Assembly (NCBI GenBank): GCA_051658525.1
Contig: JBOFMT010000060.1
Span: 1 to 51,403, forward strand
Length of the DNA: 51,403 nucleotides
Reading direction: 5' to 3'
From: JBOFMT01 sp051658525
Lineage (GTDB): Bacteria > Bacillota_I > Bacilli_A > Erysipelotrichales > Erysipelotrichaceae
Shown: one piece after another, positions 8,509 to 15,944 of the stretch
Position numbering within the stretch: position 1 is the first letter of the stretch
Layout: each line of letters starts with the position of its first letter
The notes under the pieces: model-generated
What the model saw: only the letters and a program-made list of their open reading frames with translations
The model's database searches: none
What the model was told of the DNA's origin: nothing
Translations under genes and position numbers: made by a program

Positions 8509-8529
8509 TATTGCTCCTTTCGCTTATTT

Positions 8530-8580
8530 TTCATAGGTTTCACTTGACCTAAAGTCAACTTTAGGTGTTATTGTTATTGT
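8530..8580. promoter_or_regulatory. Divergent promoters sharing a MerR-type operator
   Basis: ACCTAAAGT (8547-8555), CA, ACTTTAGGT (8558-8566) form a perfect 20-bp palindrome. On the plus strand it lies between TTGACC (8544-8549) and TATTGT (8569-8574), a 19-bp spacer of the overlong kind MerR proteins correct by twisting DNA. On the minus strand TTGACT (8553-8558), 17 bases, TATGAA (8530-8535) would drive the regulator itself, so the same dyad could also autoregulate it. Confidence 0.82.
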
Positions 8581-8646
8581 AACAGGGAAATTGTTTGCTT
8601 GCAAGCAGTCCTACCTGAATGTACAAACTACAAAAAAGGAGAATTT

Positions 8647-9819
8647 ATGTTAGGAAACTTTACGTATTGCAATCCAACCAAATTACATTTTGGTCCAGAT
8701 GCAGTAACATCACTGCATGCTGAATTAGCACATGTAGGTCCACGTATTGCCTTAGTCTATGGTGGAGGTTCGATAAAAAAACTAGGTATTTATCAAGAAA
8801 TCGTTGAAATCTTACATGCGAATAACAAAACAATTGTTGAAATTGAAGGCGTGATGCCAAACCCTACCCTCGATAAATTGTATGAAGGGATAGCCATTGT
8901 AAAAGAAGAGCCCGTTGATTTTATCTTAGCCGTTGGTGGAGGAAGTGTCATCGACTATGCAAAGGCCTTGTCGGTTAGTATCCACTGTAAACAAGATCCA
9001 TGGGATACCTATTTTGTGCGCTTTCTAGAACCCACTTGTGAGATTGTTCCAGTAGGATGTGTACTTACTATGGTAGGAACTGGTTCTGAAATGAATGCTG
9101 GAAGTGTCATTACCAATACAAAAACCAATCAAAAAATTGGACATGTTTTCCAAGATCCTGCAATTATGCCACGTTTCGCGATTCTAAATCCAATGTATAC
9201 GTTAAGCTTACCTCCCTATCAGATGGTTGCTGGTTGGTATGATATTTTCAATCATATTTGCGAACAATATTTCAGTGGAAGTGACACCAATGTTAGTGAT
9301 GACATTAGTGAAGCGTTAATGCTAGCACTCATTCGCGATTCTCGCATCGCTTTAAAAGAACCCCAAAACTATGAGGCCAGAAGTAATATTATGTGGACAT
9401 CAACGTGGGCACTCAACACGTTAACACACCAAGGAAAACCTGGCGACTGGATGGTTCATATGATAGGACAAGCTATTGGAGGAGCCTGCAATGCGACGCA
9501 TGGTATGACGCTATCGGCTGTATCTCTTTCCTACTATCGCACCATTCTTCCTTATGGGTTACCAAAATTCAAACGCTTTGCACAACGCATTTGGAATGTT
9601 GCATCTGATGAAATGAGTGATCTAGAAATTGCACAAGCAGGTTTGAATCGAATGGAAGCATGGATGTGTGAGCTTGGTCTTATTATGGATATCACTACAC
9701 TTGGCATTCAAGCAAGTGACTTACCTGGTATTGTCGAACATATCCCATGCTTAGAAGGTGGATACCATACATGTACGAAAGAAGAACTACTGAAAATATT
9801 AGAAAACGCAAGCAAGTAA
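8647..9819 (+). CDS. Iron-containing alcohol dehydrogenase, NAD(P)H-dependent butanol dehydrogenase type
   Basis: A 390-residue group III alcohol dehydrogenase that reduces aldehydes to alcohols. The Rossmann half contains YGGGSIKKLG and the cofactor motif GGGSVIDYAKAL. The helical half holds the metal-binding histidines in FNHICEQYF and ATHGMTL. Overall resemblance is to BdhA/YqhD-type enzymes used in fermentation or aldehyde detoxification. The ATG at 8647 follows AAAAGGAGAA; an in-frame TTG at 8599 would add an unlikely extension. It is probably activated by the divergent MerR regulator through the palindrome at 8547-8566. The 3' end overlaps the next gene by 49 bases. Confidence 0.92.
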   Translation: MLGNFTYCNPTKLHFGPDAVTSLHAELAHVGPRIALVYGGGSIKKLGIYQEIVEILHANNKTIVEIEGVMPNPTLDKLYEGIAIVKEEPVDFILAVGGGSVIDYAKALSVSIHCKQDPWDTYFVRFLEPTCEIVPVGCVLTMVGTGSEMNAGSVITNTKTNQKIGHVFQDPAIMPRFAILNPMYTLSLPPYQMVAGWYDIFNHICEQYFSGSDTNVSDDISEALMLALIRDSRIALKEPQNYEARSNIMWTSTWALNTLTHQGKPGDWMVHMIGQAIGGACNATHGMTLSAVSLSYYRTILPYGLPKFKRFAQRIWNVASDEMSDLEIAQAGLNRMEAWMCELGLIMDITTLGIQASDLPGIVEHIPCLEGGYHTCTKEELLKILENASK

Positions 9820-10280
9820 TTACTTTTCTCGCTTTGATTTTTATGATGTTCTTACTACCATCCTGTACAATTCACTCCCCAACCTCACCTGTTGAGCCAC
9901 CAGCAGCCCACACAGAGACAAGTGAGTCCATGATGATCCAACTTTACTTGGACAATCAACCCATTGCTGTAGTATGGGAAACATCGCAAGTTGCACTAGA
10001 ACAGCTACTAGACTATGTATCTCTACATCCCATTAACCTTGAGCTAGAGGACTATGGAAATTTTGAAAAATTAGCTCTACTTCCTCTTTCCTTAACAACC
10101 AACAATACGCAAATCACTGCATTGCCTGGTGATATTATACTCTACCTTGGAACGACCATTTGTTTGTATTATGATACTAACACGTGGAGCTACACAAAAC
10201 TTGGTCGGATGGAAGAAGATGCCATTCCCCGATTAAAACAGGCGACAACCCTTGAACTTCGAGCAATACCTAAGCAATAA
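9771..10280 (+). CDS. Lipoprotein with cyclophilin-like fold domain
   Basis: 169 residues from the ATG at 9771. A basic N-terminus and hydrophobic stretch end at a lipobox reading LLPSC, then a short P/T-rich linker leads to a single domain (about 55-168). That domain contains LYLDNQPIAVVWE, LEDYGNFEKL, TQITALPGDIILYLG and WSYTKLG, the pattern of the bacterial cyclophilin-like_2 family. The biochemical role of this family is unknown; peptidyl-prolyl isomerase activity is not established for it. A ribosome site AGAAGGTGG lies inside the dehydrogenase gene, so the overlap implies coupled translation. An in-frame ATG at 9747 is possible but lacks such a site. Confidence 0.78.
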   Translation: MYERRTTENIRKRKQVITFLALIFMMFLLPSCTIHSPTSPVEPPAAHTETSESMMIQLYLDNQPIAVVWETSQVALEQLLDYVSLHPINLELEDYGNFEKLALLPLSLTTNNTQITALPGDIILYLGTTICLYYDTNTWSYTKLGRMEEDAIPRLKQATTLELRAIPKQ

Positions 10281-10312
10281 AAAAAACTATCACTTTTGTG
10301 ATAGTTTTTTAC
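10281..10312. terminator. Bidirectional terminator closing the adh and rnf operons
   Basis: AAAAAACTATCAC (10281-10293) pairs perfectly with GTGATAGTTTTTT (10298-10310) around a TTTT loop. The rnfB stop codon directly abuts it. Confidence 0.9.
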
Positions 10313-10313
10313 T

Positions 10314-10631
10314 TTATTTTTTTAATGTAATGACGCTACCATCTGGTCCTGGTGTTGCAGCCAAATAGTCAATAATCGCAGTACGTGCATCAGCTTTGCT
10401 TGGTTTACATAAAGAAACAGCATCTGCCTCTTTCGCAACCAACGCCTCTGCAAGTCCAGAACATCCTGGGTAACCACAACCACCACAGTTATAACCTGGC
10501 AACATCGTAGTAACTTGCTCTACACGTGTATCTACTTCTACCTTTAGTACTTTGTCAGCAAATCCCAAACCAAGTCCTAAAAGAGCACCCAATACAAGCA
10601 TCATAAGTACAGCGGAAATCATTTCGTTCAT
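10314..10631 (-). CDS. rnfB: RnfB, short form with a single FeS domain
   Basis: 105 residues: an N-terminal membrane helix (about 5-25) and one cysteine cluster C49-x2-C52-x4-C57-x17-C75 (NCGGCGYPGCSG), the N-terminal 4Fe-4S domain of RnfB. Usual RnfB proteins continue for 100-200 residues with ferredoxin-like C-x2-C-x2-C-x3-C clusters that take electrons from ferredoxin. Here the frame stops after a few hydrophilic residues and a terminator follows at once, so those domains are absent rather than frameshifted. ATG 10631 follows GGAGAAAG. Last gene of the rnf operon. Either RnfC and other proteins take over the missing function, or a separate ferredoxin does. Confidence 0.88.
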   Translation of the reverse strand: MNEMISAVLMMLVLGALLGLGLGFADKVLKVEVDTRVEQVTTMLPGYNCGGCGYPGCSGLAEALVAKEADAVSLCKPSKADARTAIIDYLAATPGPDGSVITLKK

Positions 10632-10647
10632 TGTCTTTCTCCTTACC

Positions 10648-10818
10648 TTATTCGTTGTGTGTTGGATTGTTTCCACAAGAATGGTCATGACAACCATTAC
10701 AAGCGGCCTTCAAATCCTCACATCCAGCAGGAACTGGTGTTTTGTGATTCAAATGATATAACAATGCATACACCCCACCGATCACTGCAAAGAACAATGT
10801 TGCATATACGTATTGCAT
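10648..10818 (-). CDS. Small membrane-anchored cysteine-rich protein between rnfA and rnfB
   Basis: 56 residues: one N-terminal membrane helix (about 3-22, TLFFAVIGGVYALLYHL), then a tail with C33-x6-C40-x2-C43-x4-C48 and three nearby histidines (CNGCHDHSCG). The ATG at 10818 lies one base after the rnfA stop, and the stop precedes rnfB by 16 bases, so it is tightly embedded in the operon. The C-x2-C-x4-C spacing equals that of RnfB C49-C52-C57, suggesting an iron-sulfur or metal site next to the membrane. The architecture also resembles the small FeoB-associated cysteine-rich proteins. I do not recognise a named family. The initiation site is weak and probably relies on coupling. Confidence 0.72.
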   Translation of the reverse strand: MQYVYATLFFAVIGGVYALLYHLNHKTPVPAGCEDLKAACNGCHDHSCGNNPTHNE

Positions 10819-10819
10819 C

Positions 10820-11395
10820 TTAAACCAAACCAGCTAAGCCTGAGAATGCCAAAGCCATAATTCCAGCTACAATCAAAGCAATTGGATTTCCAAGGAACGC
10901 TTTTGGCGTGTCGCTTGCATCCAAACGCTCACGAATTGTAGAGAAAATATACAATACAAGTGTAAATCCAACTGGAACAGCAATAGAGTGTACCAACATC
11001 TCAGTAAAACCAAATCCTTGTTTGATATTTTCTAATGCTACATACAATACAGCACAGTTTGTTGTAATCAATGGTAAGTAAATACCTAATGATTTGTATA
11101 GTGCTGGTGACATTTTTTTGATGATCATTTCAGTTAATTGTACCAATGATGCAATGACTAAAATGAACGTAATCAAGTCCATGAATTGAAGTCCTAGTGG
11201 ATCCAAAACAAAGTTATACAACCCGTAAGTAACAAGAGCTGAAGCAACAACAACAAATGTTACTGCTCCCCCCATACCCAAAGCTGATGAAGATTTTTTG
11301 GAAACACCCATAAATGGACACATACCCAAAAATTTATTTAAGATGATATTGTTGATCAATACCGCTGTAATAAACAGTGTAAATAGTTCACCCAT
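10820..11395 (-). CDS. rnfA: RnfA, membrane subunit of the Rnf complex
   Basis: 191 residues with six predicted membrane helices. The motif NNIILNKFLGMCPFMG in the first helix and TNCAVLYVALEN in the fourth are characteristic of RnfA/NqrE; their cysteines hold the intramembrane [2Fe-2S] cluster. Pairs with RnfE as an inverted-topology homologue. The Rnf complex couples ferredoxin:NAD+ oxidoreduction to Na+ or H+ translocation. Its start overlaps the rnfE stop by one base (TAATG), so translation is coupled. Confidence 0.95.
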   Translation of the reverse strand: MGELFTLFITAVLINNIILNKFLGMCPFMGVSKKSSSALGMGGAVTFVVVASALVTYGLYNFVLDPLGLQFMDLITFILVIASLVQLTEMIIKKMSPALYKSLGIYLPLITTNCAVLYVALENIKQGFGFTEMLVHSIAVPVGFTLVLYIFSTIRERLDASDTPKAFLGNPIALIVAGIMALAFSGLAGLV

Positions 11396-12048
11396 TAGTT
11401 AGCAGCCTCCTTTGCTTTCGCTTTGTCTTCTGCACGTGTTTTCATAGCACTTACAGCAGCAGCAATCAGTGCAAACGTAATGAAAGCACCAAATGCTTGA
11501 CCAAAGATTGAAATCGTGTACGCTTCAGGAATCAACGTGATTGAGAAAATTTCAGCTCCCGTAAATGGGTTCAATAAATTTAAAATCCCTGTTGATAAGA
11601 TTTGACGAATACTAGAAAGAATTACCAAACCTACTGTGTATCCTAGACCCATACCCAATCCATCGATTGCAGAATCTAAAACACCGTTTTTTGAAGCGAA
11701 CGCTTCGGCACGTCCTAAGATGATGCAGTTAACTACAATCAAAGGAATGAAGACACCAAGTGCTGCATCCAAAGATGGAGCATACGCTTGAATCAACATT
11801 TGCGCAATTTTTACAAGTGTCGCAATAACTACGATGTAAACAGGAATACGAATTTCTGTTGGCGTAATCTTACGAATTGCGGAAATAATCACATTACTCA
11901 TGATCGTTACCAAAATAACGGCAGCTCCCATTCCCAATGCATTATTTAAAGTTGTTGAAATTGCTAGTACAGAACAAAGTCCCAAGTACAAAGCAAATAC
12001 TGGATTTTCACGGATGAAACCTGCCGTGAAGTTTTGTTTACGGTTCAT
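11395..12048 (-). CDS. rnfE: RnfE, membrane subunit of the Rnf complex
   Basis: 217 residues, six predicted membrane helices, homologous to RnfA. FIRENPVFALYLGLCSVLAIS near the N-terminus and VNCIILGRAEAFA in the middle mark RnfE/NqrD and supply the matching cysteines for the shared membrane cluster. The C-terminus ends in a charged helix. I chose the ATG at 12048: AGGAGG is spaced seven bases from it, whereas the ATG two codons upstream almost touches the ribosome site. Confidence 0.94.
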   Translation of the reverse strand: MNRKQNFTAGFIRENPVFALYLGLCSVLAISTTLNNALGMGAAVILVTIMSNVIISAIRKITPTEIRIPVYIVVIATLVKIAQMLIQAYAPSLDAALGVFIPLIVVNCIILGRAEAFASKNGVLDSAIDGLGMGLGYTVGLVILSSIRQILSTGILNLLNPFTGAEIFSITLIPEAYTISIFGQAFGAFITFALIAAAVSAMKTRAEDKAKAKEAAN

Positions 12049-12059
12049 TTGCATCCCTC

Positions 12060-12920
12060 CTATTCAGCCAACGCTTTCGCTACGACTTTAACTGCATTCA
12101 TTGCAGAAGTAGACGAAATCGTTGAACCAGAAATCACATCAACTTCTAGATCCATACTTACACTTTGACCTACAAATTGAGATGTAAAACTTTCTTTTGA
12201 AATTTGACCACCGTATTCTGGTGTATCGTTATTTTTTGTAACTTTAAATGCAGTAATAACTGCATCTGCATCAACCGTAATGTCGATTGTATTTCCATCT
12301 GGATAGAAACCTTCTACCCAAACCGTATACGTTGTCGTTCCATCACCATTGTCAACAGTATTTTCTAACGTTCCATATTCTTTTTCAACCGGTGCACCAG
12401 GTTCGCCTAATGTTCCATAGTTTTCACTCCAGTGACTAGCCGCAATATCCAAAGCAGTTAAGATAGCTTTACTAGAAACCGTTGCTCCACCAATCGTATC
12501 GAATGGTGTATTAACTGGTTGTCCAACCAATGAATTTGTCCAGCTTTCTTCTGCTACTTTAGAACCGATTCCTGAAGTTTCTTCATGGTCTAATACTTTG
12601 TATCCTGAGATACTTCCAGCACTATCCAATCCAACAAGGAAAGTAATTGTATTTTTGTAACCCATGATTTCCATTTTATAAACGGTAGCATCAGCACTTC
12701 CGCTTACACTAAAGATACCAAGGATTGCTTTATCCGCTCCAGAGAATTCTTCCGCAGCAAATGTTGCTCCTGGATACAACTCACTTAAAGATTGTTTTTC
12801 CACAGCAATTTTATTTTCTTCGATGATCGGAGACGTTACGGTATTAACCGCAGCCAACGCACCACCTGCTAAGGCACTAATAAGTGCCAAGAACATTGTT
12901 AAATGTAAGATTTTTTTCAT
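12060..12920 (-). CDS. rnfG: RnfG with tandem FMN-binding domains
   Basis: 286 residues, against roughly 180-210 for usual RnfG. An N-terminal membrane anchor (about 5-24) is followed by a canonical FMN-binding domain (about 60-165) with the flavinylation motif D141-TIGGAT-VSS (Thr147). A second domain (about 185-283) carries D261-VISGST-ISS (Thr267). The second domain is about three-quarters identical to the C-terminus of RnfD, so it arose by domain duplication. The flavins should be attached outside the membrane by ApbE, encoded about 3 kb away across the operon promoter. Third gene of the operon; the ribosome site GGAGG precedes ATG 12920. Confidence 0.93.
   Translation of the reverse strand: MKKILHLTMFLALISALAGGALAAVNTVTSPIIEENKIAVEKQSLSELYPGATFAAEEFSGADKAILGIFSVSGSADATVYKMEIMGYKNTITFLVGLDSAGSISGYKVLDHEETSGIGSKVAEESWTNSLVGQPVNTPFDTIGGATVSSKAILTALDIAASHWSENYGTLGEPGAPVEKEYGTLENTVDNGDGTTTYTVWVEGFYPDGNTIDITVDADAVITAFKVTKNNDTPEYGGQISKESFTSQFVGQSVSMDLEVDVISGSTISSTSAMNAVKVVAKALAE
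12096..12353 (-). repeat. Duplicated FMN-domain coding segment, copy in rnfG
   Basis: Encodes RnfG residues 190-275. It aligns without gaps to rnfD bases 12969-13226; by hand about 67 of 87 residues match, beginning at DNGDGTTTYTV in both, and long stretches also match at the DNA level. Confidence 0.88.
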
Positions 12921-12932
12921 GTTGGCCTCCTA

Positions 12933-14405
12933 TTAATTCCCTAATTGATTTACAACTTCCAAAAGTGCACGAGCAGCGGATTTTGAAGAAACGGTAGTTC
13001 CTGTAATCGCATCTACTTCAAGGTCAGCCGAGATTGTTTGTCCTACGAACTGAGATGTAAAGTCTTCTTTTGAAATTTGACCACCATATTCTGGTGTATC
13101 ACTATTTTTCGTTACTTTGAATACGGTAATTACATTATCAGCATCCAAGGTAATCGCAAAGGTATTTCCTTCTGGATAGAATCCTTCTGCTAATACCGTG
13201 TATGTCGTTGTTCCATCACCATTGTCCACTGATTCAATAAACTCAGCAGTTAAACCACTTACCGATTCTGGTGTTAATGGACCAACTACTTCAGGTTCTG
13301 GTTCTGGAAGTGTAGCTGCTACCATTGTATTAGCACCAACCAAAGTTAAACCAAGTCCAACAAGGAATACAGCAGAAGTAGCAATGATTGCTTTTTTCGC
13401 TGTCTTTACTTGTTTTCCATCCAATAAACGTTCGATCATTGGTGTTAACATATTCATCAATAAGATTGCGAACAATACACCTTCAGGATAGTTCCCCAAT
13501 AAACGAATCAAAACTGTAATAATACCAGCACCAACTGCAAAGATCACACGTCCTGCAGCACTTGTTGGAGATGTTACTGGATCTGTCATCATGAAGACAG
13601 CACCAAACATCAAACCACCAGTTGCAATGTGAACCATTGGATACCAGAAAATACCAAACATTTCATAAGATGGTACACCGCGGAATATTGCTACCCCAAG
13701 TGTAAGTGCAAATACCGTAGCTACGTACATTACTGGTAAACGCCAGTCTAGTACTTTACGGTAAGCTAAGACAGCACCAACAAGCATAATGAGTAGCGTA
13801 TTGGTTTCACCCATACCACCAACATACATTCCAGTGAATAAGTTCCACATAGAACCAACTTTATCAAACATTGCAGCTACTACAGCTGAGTCTGTCATCA
13901 ACCAGTTAAATTCGCTTGCAATGAGTGTCGTTGTTGTTGCACCTGAGAAGGCATCCAACGATACAACTGCAGTTGTAAAACTCGCTAAAATTACCGCACG
14001 ACCTAACGCCGCAGGGTTAAAGATATTTTGACCAAATCCTCCAAATACCAATTTACCAAATACTAGTGCAAATACGGTACCAACAACAAGTGCATAGTAT
14101 GTCGTATTTACCGGTACCATCATTGCAAGAATGATAGAGGTAATGAGTGGGAAAGAACTTGGTAGGAATTTCTTAAAGTCTTTTTTAGTAATCAAACACC
14201 AAACGATTTCCGTTACGATTCCCGTAACGACAGCCGTTAACATCAAAAGAATGGCACGTACTGCATATTCTTGACCCAACTGCGTGAAGTAATATACAAG
14301 TTGTCCAGCAAAAACAACAAGCAAACCAAGCATCAATTCAAACATGATATTTTGCGTACTTTGACGTTGGCGTAAGTTTGGTGAAGCGTTAAATGTAAAT
14401 TTCAT
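12933..14405 (-). CDS. rnfD: RnfD fused to a C-terminal FMN-binding domain
   Basis: 490 residues, against roughly 310-350 for usual RnfD. Residues 1-365 are the membrane subunit: multiple helices, the flavinylation motif SGAT (154-157, Thr157), and MVHIATGGLMFGAVFMMTDPVTSP. A final helix (about 338-360) and an acidic linker PEPEPEVVG lead to an extra domain (about 378-488) with the motif D465-AITGTT-VSS (Thr471). That domain is nearly collinear with the second domain of RnfG. After the last helix it should face the same extracytoplasmic side as RnfG. I have not seen such a fusion described for RnfD. Confidence 0.93.
   Translation of the reverse strand: MKFTFNASPNLRQRQSTQNIMFELMLGLLVVFAGQLVYYFTQLGQEYAVRAILLMLTAVVTGIVTEIVWCLITKKDFKKFLPSSFPLITSIILAMMVPVNTTYYALVVGTVFALVFGKLVFGGFGQNIFNPAALGRAVILASFTTAVVSLDAFSGATTTTLIASEFNWLMTDSAVVAAMFDKVGSMWNLFTGMYVGGMGETNTLLIMLVGAVLAYRKVLDWRLPVMYVATVFALTLGVAIFRGVPSYEMFGIFWYPMVHIATGGLMFGAVFMMTDPVTSPTSAAGRVIFAVGAGIITVLIRLLGNYPEGVLFAILLMNMLTPMIERLLDGKQVKTAKKAIIATSAVFLVGLGLTLVGANTMVAATLPEPEPEVVGPLTPESVSGLTAEFIESVDNGDGTTTYTVLAEGFYPEGNTFAITLDADNVITVFKVTKNSDTPEYGGQISKEDFTSQFVGQTISADLEVDAITGTTVSSKSAARALLEVVNQLGN
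12969..13226 (-). repeat. Duplicated FMN-domain coding segment, copy in rnfD
   Basis: Encodes RnfD residues 394-479, the partner of the rnfG copy at 12096-12353. The copies share the segments TKN(N/S)DTPEYGGQISKE and TSQFVGQ. Confidence 0.88.
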
Positions 14406-14417
14406 TTTCTTTTCTCC

Positions 14418-15710
14418 TTACTTCGCACGTGCAGCCATAACACGTTTTGCTGTTCTTACTTTCTCAGTAACATCAATTCTTGATGGACATACGTAAGTAC
14501 AAAGACCACATTCGATGCAGTCCATAACACATAGCTTGTTCAAAGCGTCTGTATCATTGGCTTTAAGCGATGTTGCAATACGAACTGGTTGAAGTGCGGC
14601 TGGACAGTGATCCGAACATTTCCCACAACGTAAACATGCAATTGCTTCTACTTTGTTATTTTTTAAGATGGTTAATGCATTGGTAGCACGATCGACAACA
14701 AATTTATCGTTTACAATCGTTTTCCCCATCATTGGACCACCAGCGATCAATAAGATGTCTTCGCTTGTGTATCCACCCAATTGGGCAACAATTTCATTTA
14801 CTGGAGTACCAACACGAACGCGTACGTTTTGTGGTTTCGCAATTCCATCACCAGATACGGTAATGACTTTTTCAACAATTGGTTGTCCTTTTGTTAATGC
14901 ATTCGACAACATAATTGCAGTCGTAGCATTGTTTACAATAACACCAATTTCTCCTGGTAAACGTACATAATCTTTTTTGAATACTTGTTGAATCAATGTG
15001 CGTTCCCAACCCATTGGATAAACATCTGGAACAGCAACAATTTCAAAACCAGCAAATGGTTTTACCGCTTCTTGTAATTGTGCAATCAAAGCTTTTTTTG
15101 TTTTCTTAATTGCAATTTTTACTGTCGTAGCATCTGCTGCTTTTTGCATTGCCAAACATCCATTCAGCAAGGCATCCATATATTCTTTCATCATTTTATA
15201 ATCAGCTGTAATGAATGGTTCACATTCTACTGCATTGATTAAAATGGTATGGATATCTGTTGTATTACCGTATTTGATATACGTTGGGAAACTAGCTCCT
15301 CCACAACCTACAATACCTGCTTCTTTGATTCTTTCTTTGATTTCTTCAACTGATGCACTTTGTACATCCATTGTAGGGAAGGCTTGAACCTCTTCATTTG
15401 TTTTATCATTTTCGATAACAACATGATTGATTGGCTTCAAACTTCCATGCATTACTTTTTGTACGCCTTTTACCGTTCCAGAAACTGAAGAATAAATAGG
15501 CACGATCATACGATCGTTGCATTGTGCTAATTTTGTTCCAACATACACACGATCACCTTCGTTTACCAACACATCAAATTTGTCTGAATGCGTAGCAAAA
15601 AGTGGGATAAAAACAGTGTCCGCAGCTTGCGCATTAAGAATTTCAGAAGCATCTGTTAATTCTTTGCGGCCGTAAATATGTTGACGCATTGGTCCTTTAA
15701 ACAATGACAT
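14418..15710 (-). CDS. rnfC: RnfC, NADH-binding iron-sulfur subunit of the Rnf complex
   Basis: 430 residues. The N-terminal RnfC barrel-like domain includes VNEGDRVYVGTKL. The NADH/FMN domain carries the glycine-rich GIVGCGGASFPTYIK, then the SLBB segment. Two 4Fe-4S clusters lie at C359-x2-C362-x2-C365-x3-C369 and C398-x2-C401-x2-C404-x3-C408. The protein is cytoplasmic and carries NAD+ reduction. Because RnfB here lacks its ferredoxin domains, RnfC holds the only classic two-cluster ferredoxin module in the operon. The ATG at 15710 follows AAAGGTGAG; a TTG just upstream is less likely. First gene of the operon. Confidence 0.95.
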   Translation of the reverse strand: MSLFKGPMRQHIYGRKELTDASEILNAQAADTVFIPLFATHSDKFDVLVNEGDRVYVGTKLAQCNDRMIVPIYSSVSGTVKGVQKVMHGSLKPINHVVIENDKTNEEVQAFPTMDVQSASVEEIKERIKEAGIVGCGGASFPTYIKYGNTTDIHTILINAVECEPFITADYKMMKEYMDALLNGCLAMQKAADATTVKIAIKKTKKALIAQLQEAVKPFAGFEIVAVPDVYPMGWERTLIQQVFKKDYVRLPGEIGVIVNNATTAIMLSNALTKGQPIVEKVITVSGDGIAKPQNVRVRVGTPVNEIVAQLGGYTSEDILLIAGGPMMGKTIVNDKFVVDRATNALTILKNNKVEAIACLRCGKCSDHCPAALQPVRIATSLKANDTDALNKLCVMDCIECGLCTYVCPSRIDVTEKVRTAKRVMAARAK

Positions 15711-15778
15711 CAAAACTCACCTTTCCTTTCTCATAATTCGCATAAGCGAAGTGATTAACAATTATAAACACCGTACTT

Positions 15779-15784
15779 ATTATA
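15779..15784 (-). promoter_or_regulatory. Probable -10 of the rnf operon promoter
   Basis: On the minus strand TGCTATAAT, an extended -10, lies about 70 bases upstream of rnfC. I see no good -35. The 15711-15944 gap is otherwise AT-rich and holds only the two divergent promoters. Confidence 0.55.
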
Positions 15785-15918
15785 GCATAATTCAAGCGAG
15801 ATGATAGTGATTTTTATAACAATTATTATATAAAATTACTTATTTTTGCACACATAGTTTGGGAATATTTGTTATTGATATTTTTTTAACATTTCACCGT
15901 TTCCCCCCAAAGAAATTG

Positions 15919-15927
15919 TGTTATAAT
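15919..15927 (+). promoter_or_regulatory. Probable extended -10 of the apbE promoter
   Basis: TGTTATAAT lies 18 bases before ATG 15945, with GGTGAT as ribosome site. It is divergent from the rnf promoter. Confidence 0.6.
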
Positions 15928-15944
15928 GGGGTACGGTGATAAAC

